Of a DNA stretch of 64,000 nt, positions 52,758 to 62,526 are shown in pieces. The position numbers and the translations under genes were made by a program. This stretch comes from Cognatundibacterium rivi. Its GTDB lineage: Bacteria > Pseudomonadota > Gammaproteobacteria > Burkholderiales > Burkholderiaceae_D. Every line of letters starts with the position of its first letter. Position 1 is the first letter of the stretch. The notes under the pieces were generated by a model. It did no database searches. It saw nothing but the letters and a program-made list of their open reading frames with translations, and was not told the origin of the DNA. The DNA is taken from assembly GCF_018139565.1 (NCBI RefSeq), contig NZ_JAGSPK010000004.1, positions 310,001 to 374,000 of the forward strand. The letters are read 5' to 3'.

Positions 52758-53582
52758 ATGGCTCTTTCTTTTAAACGTCACTTTAAACGCAACTTGGCGA
52801 CCTTGTTGGCGACGACATTCAGTGCCGCCTCCTTGTTCGCTTCCAGCGCAGCATCTGCCGCTGATACGTTGACGATTGCAGCAACGCCGGTTCCACATGC
52901 AGAAATTCTCGAATTTGTGAAACCACTTCTGGCTAAAGAAGGCGTGGACTTAAAAATTAAAGTATTTACTGATTATGTTCAGCCTGCAGTTCAGGTGAAT
53001 GAAAAACATCTGGATGGAAATTTCTTTTTACATCAGCCTTATTTGAATGAATTTAAAAAGAGCCATAAAAACGATATCGAAGTGCCTGTTGCGAAAGTGC
53101 ATGTAGAGCCGTTCGCGGCTTATTCTTCTAAATACAAAAAAGTAGCGGATATTCCGAACGGTGCGACTGTTGCGATTCCGAATGATCCATCCAATTCCGG
53201 TCGTGCGTTGTTACTGCTGGCGAAGCAGGGGCTGTTGAAATTAAAAGATCCAAGCAATATTTCTTCAACCAAAAAAGACATAGTCGATAATCCGAAGAAT
53301 CTGAAATTCAAAGAGCTGGAAGCCGCAACCTTACCGCGCGTGTTGAGTCAGGTCGATCTGGCCTTGATCAATACGAATTACGCTATCGAAGCAAAGCTGA
53401 ATCCGGTGAAAGATTCTTTGTTCATTGAAGATGCCAATTCTCCGTATGCAAATTTGCTGGTTGCACGTGAAGATAATAAAAACAGCCCGGCATTTAAAAA
53501 GCTGATTGCAGCGGTGAACTCTCCTGAAGTGAAGAAATTCATTGAAGAAAAATACAAAGGCGCTATTGTTCCTGCATTCTGA
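52758..53582 (+). CDS. metQ: MetQ, methionine-binding protein
   Basis: The 274-residue protein has a signal peptide ending ASA-AD near residue 36. The mature sequence matches NlpA/MetQ: TIAATPVPHAEILEFVKPLL, VFTDYVQPAVQVNEKHLDGNFFLHQPYL in parts (YVQPAVQVNEKHLDGNFF), IPNDPSNSGRALLLL and LINTNYAIEA. No cysteine occurs anywhere in the chain, so unlike the E. coli protein it cannot be a lipoprotein and must be free in the periplasm. It is the last gene of metNIQ. Confidence 0.92.
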   Translation: MALSFKRHFKRNLATLLATTFSAASLFASSAASAADTLTIAATPVPHAEILEFVKPLLAKEGVDLKIKVFTDYVQPAVQVNEKHLDGNFFLHQPYLNEFKKSHKNDIEVPVAKVHVEPFAAYSSKYKKVADIPNGATVAIPNDPSNSGRALLLLAKQGLLKLKDPSNISSTKKDIVDNPKNLKFKELEAATLPRVLSQVDLALINTNYAIEAKLNPVKDSLFIEDANSPYANLLVAREDNKNSPAFKKLIAAVNSPEVKKFIEEKYKGAIVPAF

Positions 53583-53591
53583 TTTATTACC

Positions 53592-53638
53592 TCAGCTTCC
53601 TCGTTCGTCTACTTAATTTGATCGGGTGAGGAAGCTGA
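53592..53638 (+). other. Inverted repeat after metQ
   Basis: 11-nt arms (53592-53602 and 53628-53638) with a 25-nt loop, 10 nt after the metQ stop. With no T tail it is more likely an mRNA 3' stabilising hairpin than a terminator; the true terminator follows at 53657. Confidence 0.5.
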
Positions 53639-53656
53639 AGTCAGATAAAACAGGCG

Positions 53657-53688
53657 AAAAAAAAGCTACTCATTGAGTAGCTTTTTTT
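53657..53688. terminator. Bidirectional terminator between metQ and efp
   Basis: A near-perfect stem around AGCTACTCA/TGAGTAGCT with A8 before and T7 after, located between convergent genes. Confidence 0.88.
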
Positions 53689-53701
53689 GATTCTGACGAA
53701 A

Positions 53702-54277
53702 TCAGTTACGAACGATACGTTTGTATTCGTTTGTGCGTGTATCGATCTCGATCACGTCATCCTGGCTGACGAACAGTGGTACTTGTACAGTATGTTGATG
53801 CGCTTCGATCGCATTTTCGATCTTCGCTTCTTTCAATACGTTACCGGAAGTATTCCCTTTGACTGCAGGCTCAGAGTACACAACCTGACGTGCAATTGTC
53901 GTTGGCAATTCAACAGAGATCGCTTTGCCATCGTAGAAAACAGCTTCGCATTCCATGCCGTCTTTCAGGTAATGCAGTGCATCGCCCAGATTTTCTTCTT
54001 CGATTTCATACTGTTCGTAGTCTGCATCCATGAATACAAACAATGGATCAGCGAAGTAAGAATAAGTGACTGGTTTTTTGTCCAGAACAACAACGTCAAA
54101 TTTGTCGTCGCCACGGAAGACGCTTTCTTGTGGGCTGTTTGTCAGAAGATTTTTCATCTTCCATTTGTAGGTAAAGCCTGTGCGGCTTGAACCGTTGACA
54201 TCAGAGCGCAAGACGATCATAGGCTTGCTATCGACCATAATAATGTTGCCAACACGAATTTCTTTTGCAGGTTTCAT
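53702..54277 (-). CDS. efp: Elongation factor P, Arg32 type
   Basis: The 191-residue protein shows the three beta-barrel domains of EF-P, starting [20 protein letters not shown]. The tip residue that is modified lies in DVNGSSRTG and is Arg32 (in other bacteria Lys34). EF-P enters the ribosomal E site and relieves stalling at polyproline stretches. An arginine here is the target of EarP, which attaches rhamnose; the earP gene is next upstream on the same strand, 120 nt away. TDP-rhamnose synthesis genes are not in the window. Confidence 0.95.
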   Translation of the reverse strand: MKPAKEIRVGNIIMVDSKPMIVLRSDVNGSSRTGFTYKWKMKNLLTNSPQESVFRGDDKFDVVVLDKKPVTYSYFADPLFVFMDADYEQYEIEEENLGDALHYLKDGMECEAVFYDGKAISVELPTTIARQVVYSEPAVKGNTSGNVLKEAKIENAIEAHQHTVQVPLFVSQDDVIEIDTRTNEYKRIVRN

Positions 54278-54397
54278 AGCGAATAATTATAAAAAGTAGG
54301 TTGCATAAAAATCATCTGTCGCCTACTGGCAGAACGCCCCGCAAGCTCGTTTGATTCAATTTGAAAAACACATTAAAAATTAACCGCGTATTTTACC

Positions 54398-55585
54398 TTA
54401 TTTTTGTTCATTATTGACACTTTGCTGATGAACTGTGTGAGCAAACTTCAGTAAATTGGATGTCATATCGCCATTGGCAATCAGTTGCTGCTGCCATTGC
54501 AAGGCCAGATCAGCCATTCGCGGCATGTCTGCTGCCAATGCATGCCACACGGTCTCCCATTGAATCGGGAGGGGCGTTACGCCATTCCAGGCGAGCATCA
54601 TCGCTGCAAGCTTGTCGGTATTAACCCCGTAACATTGTAAGAAAGCGTTCAGCTTTACGTGGTGCAGATTTTCATCTTGTGGATAGATGTGCCAGACAAA
54701 TGGTTTTCCTGCCCATTGCGCACGCACAAATGAATCTTCTCCGCGGACAAAATTCAGATCGCAGGCCCACAGCAGTTTGTCATAGTCTGGTTGCGGTACG
54801 AAAGGGAGTACACGTATCGTTAGAGCTCCGATGGTGGTAACACTGCCAGCTGCTGCGGGTTGGCCTGTGAACGCCTGAACCGCTTCCGTTGCTACACCTT
54901 CCGGCACCAGGCAGGTGATGGGCGTTGCATTGTTTTTCCATGCCTCGAACAAGTCCGTGGCCGGAGCATGTGGGTAACAGAACACTGAAATTTTCAGCGC
55001 GTTAATCTCATTTTCGCTCAATCCTAAGTCGGATAGAAACTCCGCGATTGTCGCTGGGTCTGAGACAAATTGCTGACGCTGTTGCTCTAATTCTGACTCT
55101 ATCAGTAACCCACCGGTTTTGCTGTTAAAACCCGGGAAGAAAAAATATTTTGTGAGCGGCAGTGACCCATGCGGAGACGGCAGCGTATGGCAGCCTTCCA
55201 CCCATGCTTCCGCGCTTAAGCCTTCCAGATTCAGCCATACCGCGCGAGGCTGCCGTTGCGCCATTGCCTGAATATAGGCTGGCGGAATATCGCATGCAAA
55301 AAATTCAATGACGATATCGCTGACGTCTTCCGACGCAAATGTACCATTCTGGTCAAGCCAGTGATGCACGGTGACACCATGAACATTCTGCGTATCAGTA
55401 TTCAGTTGAACGTCAGGACAAATCCGTTGAAAGCTGTGCAGATCATCGACCCACAAGTGGACGTTGATGTGATGTTCGCGCTCCAGTTGTCTTGCCAGGC
55501 GCCAGCAGATACCGATATCGCCGTAGTTGTCGACGACCTTGCAAAATAAAGTCAGGGATTTTAAGGATTGAACTTGTTCAGACAT
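54398..55585 (-). CDS. earP: EarP, EF-P arginine rhamnosyltransferase
   Basis: The 395-residue protein belongs to the EarP (DUF2331) family. It starts with a GT-B N-lobe in which FCKVVDNYGDIGICWRLARQL carries the catalytic Asp region. The C-lobe has the nucleotide-sugar site FVRGEDSFVRAQWAGKPFVW with HIYPQ. It transfers rhamnose from TDP-beta-L-rhamnose to Arg32 of EF-P. Pairing with an Arg32-type efp gene on the same strand makes the assignment secure. gloB lies upstream, 57 nt away. Confidence 0.95.
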   Translation of the reverse strand: MSEQVQSLKSLTLFCKVVDNYGDIGICWRLARQLEREHHINVHLWVDDLHSFQRICPDVQLNTDTQNVHGVTVHHWLDQNGTFASEDVSDIVIEFFACDIPPAYIQAMAQRQPRAVWLNLEGLSAEAWVEGCHTLPSPHGSLPLTKYFFFPGFNSKTGGLLIESELEQQRQQFVSDPATIAEFLSDLGLSENEINALKISVFCYPHAPATDLFEAWKNNATPITCLVPEGVATEAVQAFTGQPAAAGSVTTIGALTIRVLPFVPQPDYDKLLWACDLNFVRGEDSFVRAQWAGKPFVWHIYPQDENLHHVKLNAFLQCYGVNTDKLAAMMLAWNGVTPLPIQWETVWHALAADMPRMADLALQWQQQLIANGDMTSNLLKFAHTVHQQSVNNEQK

Positions 55586-55642
55586 GAAAAAATCAGTAGC
55601 GTTGTTGAAGCCGTGCTGACTACCGGGCGCGGCTTACGGATA

Positions 55643-56437
55643 TTATCGGTAATTGTTTTTCCACTCGCGCAATGCGGCAAAAGTGGACGCCTCATCTTGC
55701 GCATCTGCTCGTGCGGATATTTTTCCTGCACTCAGCAAGCGAGCGATAACAGCAGGTTCCCGGCTGCGTAAAAACGGATTGCTGCGCTTTTCCAGTCCTA
55801 TTTGTCCTGGCACGGTCGGTATGCCTTCGTCTCTTTTACGTTGTTCGCGGAGTAAGCGTTCTGCGATGGCTGGGTTATCTGGCTCGACCTCTTTGGCAAA
55901 GCGCAAATTTGACAGCGTGTATTCATGTGCGCAATAGACCGCCGTATCATCGGGCAGGGCAGCCAGCTTATCGAGTGAAGACAGCATTTGTGCTGGCGTT
56001 CCTTCAAACACGCGCCCGCAACCACCGGCGAACAGTGTATCGCCGGAAAATAACCAATGCTGCACAGACGCAAAATAGGCGATGTGGCCCAGAGTGTGTC
56101 CCGGCACTGCGATCACTTGCAGTGCCAAATTCATTTCAGGGATATGAACGAGGTCGCCTTCTGCTAAACGATGACTGACCGCTTGAATGCCGTCATTTGC
56201 AGGGCCATACACTGGCACGTTAAAGTGCTGCAATAACGCCGGAACAGCGCCGATATGGTCACTATGATGATGTGTCAGTAAAATCGCCGACAGCGTCAGT
56301 TGATGTGCTTCAAGTGTCTTTAAAATAGGAACTGCATCTCCGGGATCTACGACCGCCGCATGTTTGCCGTCGTGGATGACCCACAGATAATTGTCGTCAA
56401 AAGCGGGCACAGTCAATATACTCAGGGAATTCGTCAT
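55643..56437 (-). CDS. gloB: Hydroxyacylglutathione hydrolase (glyoxalase II)
   Basis: ATG 56437 gives 264 residues; a GTG two codons upstream is possible. The metallo-beta-lactamase fold is shown by [11 protein letters not shown] (metal site), [22 protein letters not shown] and [13 protein letters not shown]. The C-terminal helical part is the glutathione-binding region. It hydrolyses S-lactoylglutathione to lactate and glutathione in methylglyoxal detoxification. It is divergent from the methyltransferase gene with only 8 nt between start codons, so promoters must overlap the opposing coding sequence. Confidence 0.93.
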   Translation of the reverse strand: MTNSLSILTVPAFDDNYLWVIHDGKHAAVVDPGDAVPILKTLEAHQLTLSAILLTHHHSDHIGAVPALLQHFNVPVYGPANDGIQAVSHRLAEGDLVHIPEMNLALQVIAVPGHTLGHIAYFASVQHWLFSGDTLFAGGCGRVFEGTPAQMLSSLDKLAALPDDTAVYCAHEYTLSNLRFAKEVEPDNPAIAERLLREQRKRDEGIPTVPGQIGLEKRSNPFLRSREPAVIARLLSAGKISARADAQDEASTFAALREWKNNYR

Positions 56438-56445
56438 AGACACCG

Positions 56446-57207
56446 ATGGAAGCTGTGGAAAAGAACATTATAGACCTCGATACCTGGCTGGAGTTACCTG
56501 CGGGACGGTATATTCGCGACTGGGAAGAAGCCTTGCTGGCAAAGATCACGGTCGATATCTTTGGTTTTAATGCATTACAGATCGGCTTGCCGCAGATTAA
56601 CGCGCTGGCAGCGAGCCGCATGCCGCATCGATGGTGTTCAAATTCAGATTTGACGAATTTGACAGCAGAAAATGCGAGTCGGGTCGTGGTGACGCATGAT
56701 TTCTCTGAATTGCCATTTGAAACGCAGAGCATCGATCTGATCGTGCTGCCGCATGTGCTGGAATTTGCGACGGAGCCGCATCAGATGTTGCGCGAAGTAG
56801 AACGGGTATTGATTCCCGAAGGCAGACTGATCGTAACAGGATTTAATCAGACCAGTTTGTGGGGGGCGCGGCAATTTGTAGGGCGGCTGAATAAAAACTA
56901 TTATCTGCCGCATAAAGGTGAGTTCATCAGTCCCGCACGTTTAAAAGACTGGTTGAAATTATTGAATATGGAAATCGGGCAGGTGCATTTTGGTTGTTAC
57001 GCGCCGTCTTGTCGTTCTGAAAAATGGCTGCATCGTTTTCAATTCATGGAAAAAGCCGGACAGCGATGGTGGCCGTATTTCGGTTCCGTCTACGTTATGC
57101 AGGCAATTAAACGGATACGCGGTATGCGTATGATAGGGCCTGCATTGAAGCAAAAGCGCGTTGTGCATGGTGCTGCTATTCCGGTCGCAAATAAAGCAAA
57201 AAAATAA
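56446..57207 (+). CDS. YafS-like class I SAM-dependent methyltransferase
   Basis: The 253-residue protein has the core of a Methyltransf_11-type domain: [44 protein letters not shown], noted as [14 protein letters not shown] then [15 protein letters not shown]. The usual glycine-rich SAM loop is degenerate ([11 protein letters not shown]), as in YafS. The order gloB (divergent), this gene, rnhA is conserved in gammaproteobacteria as gloB-yafS-rnhA, which supports the label. Substrate unknown. rnhA starts 2 nt after its stop. Confidence 0.82.
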   Translation: MEAVEKNIIDLDTWLELPAGRYIRDWEEALLAKITVDIFGFNALQIGLPQINALAASRMPHRWCSNSDLTNLTAENASRVVVTHDFSELPFETQSIDLIVLPHVLEFATEPHQMLREVERVLIPEGRLIVTGFNQTSLWGARQFVGRLNKNYYLPHKGEFISPARLKDWLKLLNMEIGQVHFGCYAPSCRSEKWLHRFQFMEKAGQRWWPYFGSVYVMQAIKRIRGMRMIGPALKQKRVVHGAAIPVANKAKK

Positions 57208-57209
57208 AT

Positions 57210-57656
57210 ATGGATAAGATAGAAATTTATACAGATGGTGCTTGTAAGGGCAATCCCGGTGTCGGTGGTTGGGGTGCCTTGTTGGTCGCAGGAACGAAAG
57301 AAAAAGAGTTATTCGGCGGCGAACGGGAAACCACCAATAACCGTATGGAGCTGATGGCGGTGATCCGTGCGCTGGGTGCACTGAAGCGCCCATGTCATAT
57401 CGTTTTGCATACGGATAGTCAGTATGTGTTGAAGGGAATCACAGAGTGGATTACAGGTTGGAAAGCCAAAGGCTGGAAAACGGCATCCAAGGCCCCGGTC
57501 AAGAATGTCGATCTCTGGCAGGAACTTGATGCGGCACAGCTGACGCATCAGATTGAATGGCGCTGGGTACGTGGACATACCGGCCACCCCGGCAATGAAC
57601 GCGCTGATCAGTTAGCAAATCGTGGGGTAGATCTGGTCTTGTCGGGCGGCGCTTGA
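57210..57656 (+). CDS. rnhA: Ribonuclease HI
   Basis: The 148-residue protein has all catalytic acids: D9 in [13 protein letters not shown]47 in NRMELMA, D69 in LHTDSQYV and D133 in ERADQLA, plus the [11 protein letters not shown] handle region. It removes RNA from RNA-DNA hybrids. In many proteobacteria dnaQ is next to rnhA; here a convergent acetyltransferase-like gene follows instead. Confidence 0.96.
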   Translation: MDKIEIYTDGACKGNPGVGGWGALLVAGTKEKELFGGERETTNNRMELMAVIRALGALKRPCHIVLHTDSQYVLKGITEWITGWKAKGWKTASKAPVKNVDLWQELDAAQLTHQIEWRWVRGHTGHPGNERADQLANRGVDLVLSGGA

Positions 57657-57766
57657 GGGTATCTCGCGTTCAAGTCATTCCCTTTTTTTGATGTGCAGTG
57701 TTGACACTGGTGCGGGCTTATGCCTTGCCAGCTCGCATGGAATACACTCTGTGGAGCCTGCCTGAA

Positions 57767-58408
57767 TTATGCTTCTGGTAGTTCGTTCATGCCCTGTTGC
57801 AGCTGGCTCAGAAATTGATGGATGTGATAAGCATCAACCAGTCCGTGATGAACAAAGCTGGCGACAGGTAATTGCATCTTCCCATTTTGCAGATGACATC
57901 TTCCTGCTGATATTTTCGGTACGCTATCCATGCCGTCATGGCGGCGTGCATGTGTGATACCTGTAAAATTAATCCACGGCATCGCAGAAAAATGAATTGC
58001 GTCATTGCGTTTGCATTCATCGGTAAAGCACAAACCCGTGCCATTTTTTACTTTCTCCATCGCACTACCCGCGTCTGTTGAAAACACGGAAAAATCCTCG
58101 TGAAACTGTATCGGGCAGAAGCCGAAGGTATGATCGGTACGGCTGATGGTGGCATTCGCGTGTATCCGCGCATACTCAACAACCAGGCCTTCTTCAATGC
58201 GATAACGCATTGCTTCGGTGTCGTTAATTGCCTGTAAAACGCGGTGCAGATAAAACAGAAAGAAAGACGTTTTTGTTTGCTTGCAATGTTGATAGGCGGC
58301 GTCACAGTCTATATTGGCGACGATGCCGTGAAATGGTTCGTCGCATTGAGAAAAGAACGCAAAGTGTTCGTGCCGGTTCCAGCTCGCCAGATCAATGACT
58401 TTTTTCAT
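57767..58408 (-). CDS. Chloramphenicol acetyltransferase-like protein
   Basis: The 213-residue protein is of CAT length and fold: it begins VIDLASWNRHEHFAFFSQCDEP in pieces (IDLASWNRHEHF), has MPWINFTG in place of the PWxxFxS segment, and ends VHHGLVDAYHIHQFLSQLQ, matching the HHxxxDGxH catalytic motif except that Ala replaces Gly. The Ser that stabilises the transition state in known CATs is Gly here. Catalytic His is present. So it is a CAT-family acyltransferase, but activity on chloramphenicol should not be assumed. Single-gene unit, convergent with rnhA. Confidence 0.8.
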   Translation of the reverse strand: MKKVIDLASWNRHEHFAFFSQCDEPFHGIVANIDCDAAYQHCKQTKTSFFLFYLHRVLQAINDTEAMRYRIEEGLVVEYARIHANATISRTDHTFGFCPIQFHEDFSVFSTDAGSAMEKVKNGTGLCFTDECKRNDAIHFSAMPWINFTGITHARRHDGMDSVPKISAGRCHLQNGKMQLPVASFVHHGLVDAYHIHQFLSQLQQGMNELPEA

Positions 58409-58421
58409 ACAGATATCGATA

Positions 58422-58451
58422 TAAAAACAGGGATAGAAAATTCTATCCCTG
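58422..58451 (-). terminator. Terminator after talB (minus strand)
   Basis: A perfect 11-bp stem (58428-58438 with 58441-58451) that on the minus strand is followed by T5 (58423-58427). It lies just upstream of the CAT-like gene and separates it from talB. Confidence 0.8.
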
Positions 58452-58530
58452 CAATGGTTTTGTTGCCGTGCTACAGATCAATAATTAGCAGCAATCTGCG
58501 TGCAATTAGGCGAGAACAACCGGTGTATTT

Positions 58531-59466
58531 TTAGCGTAGTGCTGCAATCATTTGTTCCAGCTTTACCGTATCTGCGCAGAATGCACGTATGCCTTCCGCG
58601 AGTTTTTCGGTTGCCATCGCATCTTCGTTTAGTTGGAAGCGGAATATTTTTTCATTCATGCTGATTTTTTCCAGATCAGAAGAGGCTGCCACTTCTGCGC
58701 TCAGTTTTTGTGTGATGACCGAGTTGGTGTCAGCCAGCTTTTGCAGCAAATCCGGGCTGATTGTCAGTAAGTCGCAACCCGCCAGTTCGAGAATCTGCGA
58801 GGTGTTGCGGAAGCTGGCGCCCATGACTTCGGTTTTGTAGCCAAATTTGCGATAGTAGGTGTAGATTTTTTTGACGGATAACACGCCCGGATCATCGGCG
58901 CCAAAAATTTCCTGACCGGTTTTTGCTTTGTACCAGTCGTAGATACGCCCGACAAACGGTGAAATCAGTTGCGCGCCTGCTTCTGCACAAGCAATCGCCT
59001 GCGCCAGTGAGAACAGCAGGGTCATATTGCAACGGATGCCTTCTTTCTCGAGTATTTCTGCGGCACGGATGCCTTCCCAAGTCGAGGCAATTTTAATCAG
59101 TACGCGTTCACGTGATACACCGGCGGCTTCATACATCGCGATTAACTGGCGGCCTTTAGCGACGGTTGCTTCAGTGTCAAACGAGAGGCGGGCATCGGTT
59201 TCAGTTGAAACGCGACCGGGAATTTCGTTCAGAATTTGCAGACCGAAAGCGATCAGCAAGTGATCGATCGTCTCGTCGATGGATTTGCCCGCAGTATCTT
59301 TCACTGCTTTTTCCAGCAAGTGTTTATATTCCGCTTTTTGAACAGCCTTCAGAATCAGCGATGGATTAGTAGTGGCATCGCGCGGTGTGTAGGCTTTGAT
59401 TGCCTGAAAATCGCCGGTATCGGCAACGACAGTCGTGTATTGCTTCAGTTGTTCTAATTGATTCAT
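58531..59466 (-). CDS. talB: Transaldolase
   Basis: The 311-residue protein has the TalB signature [12 protein letters not shown] at the N-terminus and the Schiff-base Lys125 in [31 protein letters not shown] and [13 protein letters not shown] complete the barrel. It transfers a three-carbon dihydroxyacetone unit between sugar phosphates in the non-oxidative pentose phosphate pathway. It starts 22 nt after the selD stop on the same strand, so the two may be co-transcribed although their functions are unrelated. Confidence 0.95.
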   Translation of the reverse strand: MNQLEQLKQYTTVVADTGDFQAIKAYTPRDATTNPSLILKAVQKAEYKHLLEKAVKDTAGKSIDETIDHLLIAFGLQILNEIPGRVSTETDARLSFDTEATVAKGRQLIAMYEAAGVSRERVLIKIASTWEGIRAAEILEKEGIRCNMTLLFSLAQAIACAEAGAQLISPFVGRIYDWYKAKTGQEIFGADDPGVLSVKKIYTYYRKFGYKTEVMGASFRNTSQILELAGCDLLTISPDLLQKLADTNSVITQKLSAEVAASSDLEKISMNEKIFRFQLNEDAMATEKLAEGIRAFCADTVKLEQMIAALR

Positions 59467-59488
59467 ATTTTCGGGCTATTCAAAAAAA

Positions 59489-60547
59489 TCAGGGGTTAAC
59501 TTCAACTGCAGGGGAACCTGCAACAATATCACCAATGACGGCTGCTTCAAAGAAACCGCCTTCACGGAAAAGAGCTAAAACAGCGTCTGTTGCTGACGCT
59601 TCACAGGAGACTAATAATCCACCGGATGTCTGTGGGTCGGTCAGTAATGCCTGTTGTGCAGCGCTGATACCGGCATGCAGTCTGACCTCACTCCCATAGG
59701 CTGCCCAGTTTCTGGCAGACGCGCCGGTGATAAAACCTGCTGTTGCGAGCTGCTCTACTTTGTCCAGCAGAGGGATGTCTTGCATGCTGAGTCTGGCGGT
59801 GACATTGGCGCCGCGGCAGACTTCTAATAAATGTCCGAGCAGGCCAAAACCGGTGACATCGGTCATCGCGTGCACGCCGGCGAGCAGGGATAGCTGTTGC
59901 CCAGGGCGATTCAGCTTGGTCGTGCTGCTGATCATGCTGGCATAACCAGCCTCATCTAGTGCTTGCTTTTTCAGTGCGGCAGACAAGATGCCGACGCCAA
60001 GGGGTTTGCCTAAAATGAGTTTGTCACCGGCTTTGGCATCCGCATTGCGTTTCACTTTCGACGGGTGTACCAGTCCCATGACGACCAGACCATAAATCGG
60101 CTCAACTGAATCTATCGTATGACCACCAGCAATTGGGATGCCTGCCTCGGCGCAAATGGATTCTCCACCCTGAATGATTTTTCCGATCACATCAAGTGGT
60201 AGTTGATTGATCGGCATACCTACCAGTGCCAGCGCCATGATAGGTGTGCCGCCCATGGCATAGACATCGGAAATGGCATTGGTCGCGGCGATGCGCCCGA
60301 AATCAAACGGATCATCGACGATGGGCATAAAAAAATCGGTAGTGGCGATCAGCGCTTGCTCGTCATTCAGTTTATAGACAGCCGCATCATCGGCGGTCTC
60401 TATGCCGACCATTAAAGCGGGCGGTACCGGAAAACCATGGGATTTTTTGAGAATTTCAGCAAGCACGCCGGGAGCGATTTTGCAGCCGCAACCGCCACCA
60501 TGGGAAAACGATGTCAGGCGAACAGCAGGTTCAATGTTGGTGGTCAT
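59489..60547 (-). CDS. selD: Selenophosphate synthetase
   Basis: The 352-residue protein begins with a glycine-rich active site HGGGCGCKIAPG, where Cys20 and Lys23 correspond to the catalytic Cys17 and Lys20 of the E. coli enzyme; no selenocysteine codon is used. DDAAVYKLND, TDFFMPIVDDPFDFGRIAATNAISDVYAMGG (in parts: FMPIVDDPFDFG) and DVTGFGLLGHLLE are further signatures. It makes selenophosphate from selenide and ATP. No selA, selB, selC tRNA or selU is in the window, and the local FdhA is of Cys type, so the consumer must be elsewhere. Confidence 0.95.
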   Translation of the reverse strand: MTTNIEPAVRLTSFSHGGGCGCKIAPGVLAEILKKSHGFPVPPALMVGIETADDAAVYKLNDEQALIATTDFFMPIVDDPFDFGRIAATNAISDVYAMGGTPIMALALVGMPINQLPLDVIGKIIQGGESICAEAGIPIAGGHTIDSVEPIYGLVVMGLVHPSKVKRNADAKAGDKLILGKPLGVGILSAALKKQALDEAGYASMISSTTKLNRPGQQLSLLAGVHAMTDVTGFGLLGHLLEVCRGANVTARLSMQDIPLLDKVEQLATAGFITGASARNWAAYGSEVRLHAGISAAQQALLTDPQTSGGLLVSCEASATDAVLALFREGGFFEAAVIGDIVAGSPAVEVNP

Positions 60548-60604
60548 AGATCATCAGGAGAGTGCGTTCATCAAGCCGATGATTATACGCCGGGGAACTC
60601 AGTA

Positions 60605-60638
60605 TAAAAAAAGCGACCACCGTAGTGATCGCTTTTTT
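60605..60638 (-). terminator. Terminator after rhlE (minus strand)
   Basis: A 14-bp stem with one mismatch (arms ending 60620 and starting 60625), 4-nt loop, and on the minus strand a T7 run. It lies between the rhlE stop and the selD start. Confidence 0.75.
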
Positions 60639-60730
60639 GTGATATTGCTTATCTGGCAAACGCTATATCGACGTGCGATGCAGCAGTATGAGGCTGCGCT
60701 ACCCGTTTTCAGCTTCGCGCCAGCAGGCGA

Positions 60731-62170
60731 TTAATAGTCGCCAAATGAACGACGTGCACTGCCTTCGCTGGAGCGATTGCCTTTATAGCCGCCGCTGCCT
60801 TCTTTGCGTGGTGCAGCACCAGTGCCTGCACCAGCTGGTTTGCTGAATGAGCGTTGACCTGGTTTGCTGTTGCTAAAGCCACCACCACCTGATTTGCGGT
60901 TGTCACCAGGTTTCCAACCACCTGGTTTGCGCGCAGCAGAGCGTGGTGCAGATGCTGTTTTCTTAGGCTCAAAACCTTCGATGATATCAACAGGGATCAA
61001 TTGCTTGGTGAAGCGCTCGATGCGTTTGACATGCATGCCTTCAGCGTGATTAACCAGTGATACTGCCAGACCTTTACGACCTGCGCGACCAGTACGACCA
61101 ATGCGGTGCACGTAATCTTCAGGGAATTTAGGTAAATCGTAATTGAATACGTGGGTGATGCCTGGTACGTCGATACCGCGGGCAGCAACATCAGTTGCAA
61201 CCAATACGCGGATCTGACCACGACGCAAACCGTCAAGCGTGCGGTTACGCGCACCCTGATGCATGTCGCCATGCAGTGCGGCAGCCGCAAAGCCAGCGAT
61301 ATTCAGACGATCTGCAATCGTATCTGCATCACGTTTAGTTGCAGTAAATACCACCGCCTGATCCATGGATTCGTCACGCAGCAAATGGTCGAGCATACGA
61401 TTTTTATGGGACAGATCATCCACGAAGTGAACTTTTTGCTGGATGTTTTCATGCTTGCTGGCAGAGCCTGCAATCTGAATCACCATCGGGTCTGTCGTGA
61501 TGCGTTTCGCCATATTACCGACAACGCCATCGAGCGTTGCAGAGAACAACATGGTTTGACGTGTGGCTGGTGTCGCGGCAACGATTTTTTCGATGTCATC
61601 GATGAAGCCCATGTCCAACATGCGATCTGCTTCATCGAGTACCAGCATTTGCAATTCAGAGAAATCGATCTTGCCGGAATCCATATGGTCGATCAGACGA
61701 CCTGGCGTTGCGACCAAAATTTCAGGATTGCGCGACAACAACTGCATCTGTTTTGGGTAAGGCATGCCACCCAGAATCGATACCGCTTTAATACGGCGTG
61801 AATACGCGCTGTATTTGTCAGTTGCTGTCGTCACTTGTAATGCGAGTTCGCGGGTTGGTGTCAGTACCAACATTTTTGGTTTTGCTGCGACGAAACGAGG
61901 ACGGTCGCCGCGTGAGCGGGCAGATTGACGTTCCTGATTTGGTGTTTTGCTATTGTCGTAAGTAACGACATCAGCGGAAATCAATTTATGCAAGGCTGGC
62001 AGCATGAATGCCGCGGTTTTGCCGGAGCCGGTCTGGGAAGAGACCATCAGGTCACGCCCATTGATCGCTGCCGGAACTGCTTGTTCCTGTACTGGTGTTG
62101 GCTTGGTGTAGCCGGAATCTGTCAGGGCGCGGATCAGGTTGGCGTGGAGGCCTAGTGCTTCAAAACTCAT
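60731..62170 (-). CDS. rhlE: RhlE-type DEAD-box RNA helicase
   Basis: ATG 62170 (MSFEALGLHANLIRAL) gives 479 residues; the frame is open back to 62287 but the added residues are unrelated. Helicase motifs: Q-motif GYTKPTPVQEQAVPAA, Walker A SQTGSGKTAA, TPTRELALQV, DEAD in LVLDEADRMLDMGF, SAT in MLFSATLDG, and the C-terminal HRIGRTGRAGRKG. The last 110 residues are a low-complexity, basic, Gly/Ser-rich tail that binds RNA non-specifically. It has an insertion after motif I (VVTYDNSKTPNQERQSARSRGD region), common in the betaproteobacterial branch. The long leader upstream may be regulated. Confidence 0.93.
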   Translation of the reverse strand: MSFEALGLHANLIRALTDSGYTKPTPVQEQAVPAAINGRDLMVSSQTGSGKTAAFMLPALHKLISADVVTYDNSKTPNQERQSARSRGDRPRFVAAKPKMLVLTPTRELALQVTTATDKYSAYSRRIKAVSILGGMPYPKQMQLLSRNPEILVATPGRLIDHMDSGKIDFSELQMLVLDEADRMLDMGFIDDIEKIVAATPATRQTMLFSATLDGVVGNMAKRITTDPMVIQIAGSASKHENIQQKVHFVDDLSHKNRMLDHLLRDESMDQAVVFTATKRDADTIADRLNIAGFAAAALHGDMHQGARNRTLDGLRRGQIRVLVATDVAARGIDVPGITHVFNYDLPKFPEDYVHRIGRTGRAGRKGLAVSLVNHAEGMHVKRIERFTKQLIPVDIIEGFEPKKTASAPRSAARKPGGWKPGDNRKSGGGGFSNSKPGQRSFSKPAGAGTGAAPRKEGSGGYKGNRSSEGSARRSFGDY

Positions 62171-62526
62171 GGAATACTTTCGTAAAAATTTAGCGCGATC
62201 AGAAACTAACGCGCGCAAAAATGCAGCGCCAACCAAACGAAATAAACACAGAGAATCCAACAACGGACGACAATGAGATTTCGGCACAAAAGCTTTGCGC
62301 CAGGATGATGTCTTTGGTGTAACCAGACATGCAGGGCGGGAGGGCTTTTACATGCTAACTCCGGTACGGAGATGCATAGGCTTGCGATGCTACAGTTTTC
62401 TTTACTGCTTTTTATTGCAGTGCAAAAACGAAATGATACATGATTTCACGAAAATTAGCACCAGTTTTTAACAATTACAACGGCAGGCTTCTTTTTTAGT
62501 CGCGCATTTCAACACGGATAGGTGGC
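62171..62526. other. 356-nt leader/intergenic region upstream of rhlE
   Basis: No supported gene. It is the 5' side of rhlE (minus) and the 3' side of the endoglucanase gene (minus). A small hairpin CTCCG-GTA-CGGAG lies at 62360-62372. TATCAT (minus strand, 62433-62438) is a possible -10 box without a good partner, implying a leader of about 250 nt. No terminator for the endoglucanase gene is evident. Confidence 0.4.

Noticed and set aside
60709-61290. Several frames opposite to or overlapping the 3' part of rhlE
   Set aside because: They are by-products of the Gly/Ser-rich, GC-biased tail of rhlE and show no independent signals.
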